From: CAZDHT01 sp964505325
GTDB taxonomy: Bacteria; Planctomycetota; PUPC01
Direction of reading: 5' to 3'
Assembly: GCA_964505325.1 (NCBI GenBank)
Contig: CAZDHT010000258.1
Location: forward strand, 1 to 7,449
Length of the DNA stretch: 7,449 bases
Numbering within the stretch: the first letter of the stretch is position 1; every line of letters begins with the position of its first letter. Shown one piece after another: positions 5,529-7,449 of the stretch. Made by a program: the position numbers and the translations under genes. Below the pieces are notes generated by a model that was given only the letters and a program-made list of their open reading frames with translations, did no database searches and was not told the DNA's origin.

Positions 5529-7121
5529 TTGCCCACAAATAATGGGGCGATGTGATACGGGCGCGGTTTTTTGACAGAATGGGGTGTATGTTGCTCGACC
5601 GGCAAATAAAACTGGGTTTTGGGCGGATATTGCGCTATAGCATGTTGAATGAAAACGATGCTTTGCACGTCCGCCAGGACGGAATGGAATCGGGTGTGGG
5701 TTTGTGCGGTTTTGGGCTCGGCCGATTTTCCGGATGCGCGTTTGGGTCGCCGGGCGACGTTGCTTTTGGCTCAGCGGGCCGAGCGGCCGGGCGACAGCCT
5801 TGCGCAGGCGGCCGGGGATTCGGCCGCGGCGAAGGGGAGTTACCGGCTTCTGGAGAACAACCGCGTGACAGCGGAACATTTCTGGGGACCGATCCACGTG
5901 CACACGGCGAAGAAGCTTGTGCGCTACGAACGGATTCTGTCCATCCAGGACACGACCGCGTTGATGTTCCCCGGCCTGGAGGCGACGACGGGGCTGGGGA
6001 CGATGGCGACGGAGCGGGAGGAGGCTCTGCTGATGCACTCGGCTCTGGCCGTTCGGCCGGACGGCCAGGTGTTGGGTCTGCTTCATAATCACGTCTGGGC
6101 GCGGCCGCCGGAGGAATTCAGGAAGGGACACCGGCGCAAGGCCCGGCCCTTCGAAGAGAAGGAAAGCTACAAGTGGGTTCGGGGCATCCGAGCGGTCACA
6201 AGACTTCGGGACAAGTACAGTCCCGGAACGAAGCTCCTGCACGTTTTCGACCGCGGGGGCGACGTGCACGAGGTGCTCCAGGAAGTGGTCGATCAGGGCG
6301 ACGATGCGATCATTCGGTGCTGTTACGACCGCAAGGTGGACGGCCCGTACGGGCACATACGGGCCACTCTGGCGGCGCGTCCGGTGTTGACGAGTTGCCG
6401 GATCGATGTGCCCCGCAAGAAAGGTCGGCGCAAACGCCAAGCGGCCATCGAGGTCCGGTCGGCCGAACTCACGCTGACTCCGGCTCGGATTTACCCCCAC
6501 CGCAAACCACTGCGCATCAACGCGGTGTGGGTGCACGAACTCGACCCGCCCGAAGGCGTCGACCCGTTGGACTGGCTCTTGTTGACCACGTTGCCCGTCG
6601 CAACTACCGCACAGTGCAACGACGTGATCGAGACCTACAAACTCCGCTGGCTGATCGAAGACTTCCACCGCGTCCTGAAAGGCGGATGCCGGATCGAAAA
6701 GACGCAACTGAAAACCGCCGAGCGGATCGAAGAGTTGCTGGCTTTGCTGAGTGCTGTCGCCGCACGACTTCTCGCGTTGCGGCAATGGGCTCGGACAGAG
6801 CCCGACGCACCCTGCACCGAGGTCTTGTCCGAGGACGAATGGCAAGTGCTCTGGGCCTACACGCGCAAGCGTCCGCTTCCCGACGGGCTCTCGCCCCTGA
6901 CGATGCGGGAGGCGGTGCGGATGATCGGCCGACTCGGCGGCCACCTGGGCCGCAAGGGAGACGGCATGCCGGGCGTGAAGACTCTGTGGCTCGGCTGGCG
7001 CGACCTTCAGATACTCGTCGAGGGCTACCACGTCAGTCTCCGGTGAAGCGCCCGCCGCTTCGTCGGTTGCACAGCCACATTGAGACACCCGTCAGCATCA
7101 ACCCTTATCCCGTTCGGGCAA
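5529..7121 (+). mobile_element. IS4-family insertion sequence, ends uncertain
   Basis: An intact IS4-type transposase gene defines the element, but I could not find clear terminal repeats. The best candidate pair is weak: 5529-5561 read forward and 7088-7121 read on the other strand share TTGCCC, TAA, GGG, GATG, TGA and CGGG in order, with gaps. No target-site duplication is evident at these ends. The stated limits are therefore approximate and may be wrong. The stretch 5452-5648 holds no other gene that I can support. A TTGACA at 5571-5576 has no good -10 partner. Confidence 0.35.
5649..7046 (+). CDS. IS4-family transposase (Tn5/IS50-like), apparently intact
   Basis: The product has 465 residues, close to the length of Tn5 transposase. 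The N-terminal DNA-binding part includes D-A-R-L-G-R-R (29-35), then S-L-A-Q-A-A-G-D-S...K-G-S-Y-R (50-66), matching the Tn5-type Tnp_DNA_bind region. The catalytic core shows the DDE residues: D101 in Q-D-T-T, D201 in F-D-R-G-G-D, and E337. The IS4 signature is exact, Y330-x2-R333-x3-E337-x6-K344, inside the segment Y-K-L-R-W-L-I-E-D-F-H. Such enzymes cut and paste their element through hairpin intermediates. No internal stop or frameshift is present, so it may be active. The ATG at 5649 has no convincing Shine-Dalgarno, as is common in insertion sequences; Met4 (5658) is an alternative start. It is unrelated in role to the neighbours and probably inserted upstream of the radical SAM promoter, which remains intact. 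Confidence 0.93.
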   Translation: MKTMLCTSARTEWNRVWVCAVLGSADFPDARLGRRATLLLAQRAERPGDSLAQAAGDSAAAKGSYRLLENNRVTAEHFWGPIHVHTAKKLVRYERILSIQDTTALMFPGLEATTGLGTMATEREEALLMHSALAVRPDGQVLGLLHNHVWARPPEEFRKGHRRKARPFEEKESYKWVRGIRAVTRLRDKYSPGTKLLHVFDRGGDVHEVLQEVVDQGDDAIIRCCYDRKVDGPYGHIRATLAARPVLTSCRIDVPRKKGRRKRQAAIEVRSAELTLTPARIYPHRKPLRINAVWVHELDPPEGVDPLDWLLLTTLPVATTAQCNDVIETYKLRWLIEDFHRVLKGGCRIEKTQLKTAERIEELLALLSAVAARLLALRQWARTEPDAPCTEVLSEDEWQVLWAYTRKRPLPDGLSPLTMREAVRMIGRLGGHLGRKGDGMPGVKTLWLGWRDLQILVEGYHVSLR

Positions 7122-7142
7122 GAGCGCTCTGGCTCCTTGCCC
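7116..7142 (+). terminator. Hairpin downstream of the transposase, possible terminator
   Basis: GGGCAAG (7116-7122) pairs perfectly with CTTGCCC (7136-7142). The stem extends inward by AGC with GCT past one bulged C, leaving a loop of about six bases. It lies 70 nt after the transposase stop. There is no clear T-run after it, so an intrinsic terminator is only possible. Its left arm overlaps the candidate insertion-sequence end. Confidence 0.4.
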
Positions 7143-7201
7143 CTTCCGTATTTGGCTTATCTTAGTGCCATTGATGGCAGTCCCGGATTTCCTCGGCGTA
7201 C

Positions 7202-7361
7202 CAGCGCGAAAAACGGTGACCCGCCTGCGCCGAGGCTTCGGCGGGCAGGCTGGCACCAGCGGAGCGAGCGGAGACGGAGCCGTTCCTCCGGAACGGCTTC
7301 GGAGTTTGCCCGGCAAACTCCCACGGCAGCTTCGCTGCCGACCGGTCACCACTTTTCGCTG
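7202..7361. repeat. Compound palindromic module: at least four hairpins inside a longer inverted repeat
   Basis: Four stems follow each other with small loops. In the first (7223-7250), GCCTGC/GCAGGC encloses GCCGA/TCGGC with a GG bulge. In the second (7275-7301), GCCGTTCC pairs with GGAACGGC around a 3-nt loop, with further outer pairs. The third (7301-7321) is GGAGTTTGC/GCAAACTCC. The fourth (7324-7340) is CGGCAGC/GCTGCCG. The whole set is bracketed by GGTGACC (7215-7221) and GGTCACC (7344-7350), with flanking similarity through CGAAAA/TTTTCG and CAGCG/CGCTG. The 347-nt stretch 7047-7393 has no convincing gene. The module lies just downstream of the minus-strand gene ending at 7394, where it may act as a 3' structure or terminator, or be a REP/MITE-like repeat. 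Confidence 0.6.
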
Positions 7362-7393
7362 CCAGCCTCTCCTGTAACGATGCTACAGTCTCC

Positions 7394-7449
7394 TTATTTC
7401 GCCTTCTTGATGATCGCGTCGCGGATGTGCTCGGGGCGGAAGAGAAGCC
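7394..7449 (-). CDS. C-terminal end of an unidentified protein (runs off right edge)
   Basis: Reading leftwards from the right edge, 18 minus-strand codons end in TAA at 7396-7394. The peptide ends F-R-P-E-H-I-R-D-A-I-I-K-K-A-K, a plausible helical, lysine-rich C-terminus, and its codons favour G or C in the third position as in the neighbouring genes. No family can be named from this length. The gene would be transcribed towards the hairpin array at 7202-7361. Confidence 0.55.
   Translation of the reverse strand, partial: LLFRPEHIRDAIIKKAK

Noticed and set aside
5571..5592. TTGACA upstream of the transposase as its promoter
   Set aside because: No acceptable -10 box lies 16-18 nt downstream; the sequence there is CTCGAC.
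5523..7088. Long minus-strand reading frame (521 codons) opposite the transposase
   Set aside because: It is fully antisense to a transposase with intact catalytic motifs; GC-rich codon use keeps the opposite frame open, and the translation has no recognisable domain.
7098..7377. Short reading frames on both strands across the hairpin array
   Set aside because: Their codons are dictated by palindromes, they lack Shine-Dalgarno sites, and the translations look like nothing conserved.

Overview
The window is a GC-rich bacterial chromosome segment. The best guess is a Planctomycetota-like or related environmental lineage. That guess rests on gene style only: an FHA-GAF-SpoIIE phosphatase, COG1964-type radical SAM proteins, and paralogous small lipoproteins with long intergenic regions. 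No phylogenetic marker is present, so it is weak.

Left part (1-1653, all minus strand). Two paralogous lipoproteins of a family I do not recognise (1027-1653 and 235-816) are followed by the first 62 codons of a radical SAM gene (186 to 1), which runs off the left edge. The second lipoprotein and the radical SAM gene are 48 nt apart and look like one transcription unit. It would be read from a promoter at 939-967.

Middle (1654-3797). A divergent control region of about 320 bp carries a good promoter for the plus-strand gene, a tandem 12-bp repeat with an inverted half-site, and a short palindrome. It drives a 554-residue FHA-GAF-PP2C/SpoIIE phosphatase (1974-3638). Between this gene and the convergent radical SAM gene lies an 82-bp near-perfect inverted repeat (3692-3773) resembling a REP element.

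Right-middle (3798-5451, minus strand). A complete 517-residue radical SAM protein has a domain order like tetraether or membrane-spanning lipid synthases: a rubredoxin-like two-knuckle N-terminus, an auxiliary CxxxCxxC, the SAM-cluster CxxxCxxC and late cysteines. It is a paralog of the truncated gene at the left edge. The promoters of the two radical SAM units match at 27 of 33 positions, spacer included.

Right end (5452-7449). An intact IS4-family (Tn5/IS50-like) transposase gene (5649-7046) is followed by a terminator-like hairpin and a compact array of at least four hairpins inside a larger inverted repeat (7202-7361). The last 18 codons of an unknown minus-strand gene sit at the right edge.

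Working model (inference): two related radical SAM units, one with an outer-membrane or periplasm-facing lipoprotein, are co-expressed from near-identical promoters and may modify membrane lipids or a membrane-associated substrate. The FHA-PP2C protein between them is a plausible signalling neighbour, but nothing in the sequence proves a functional link.
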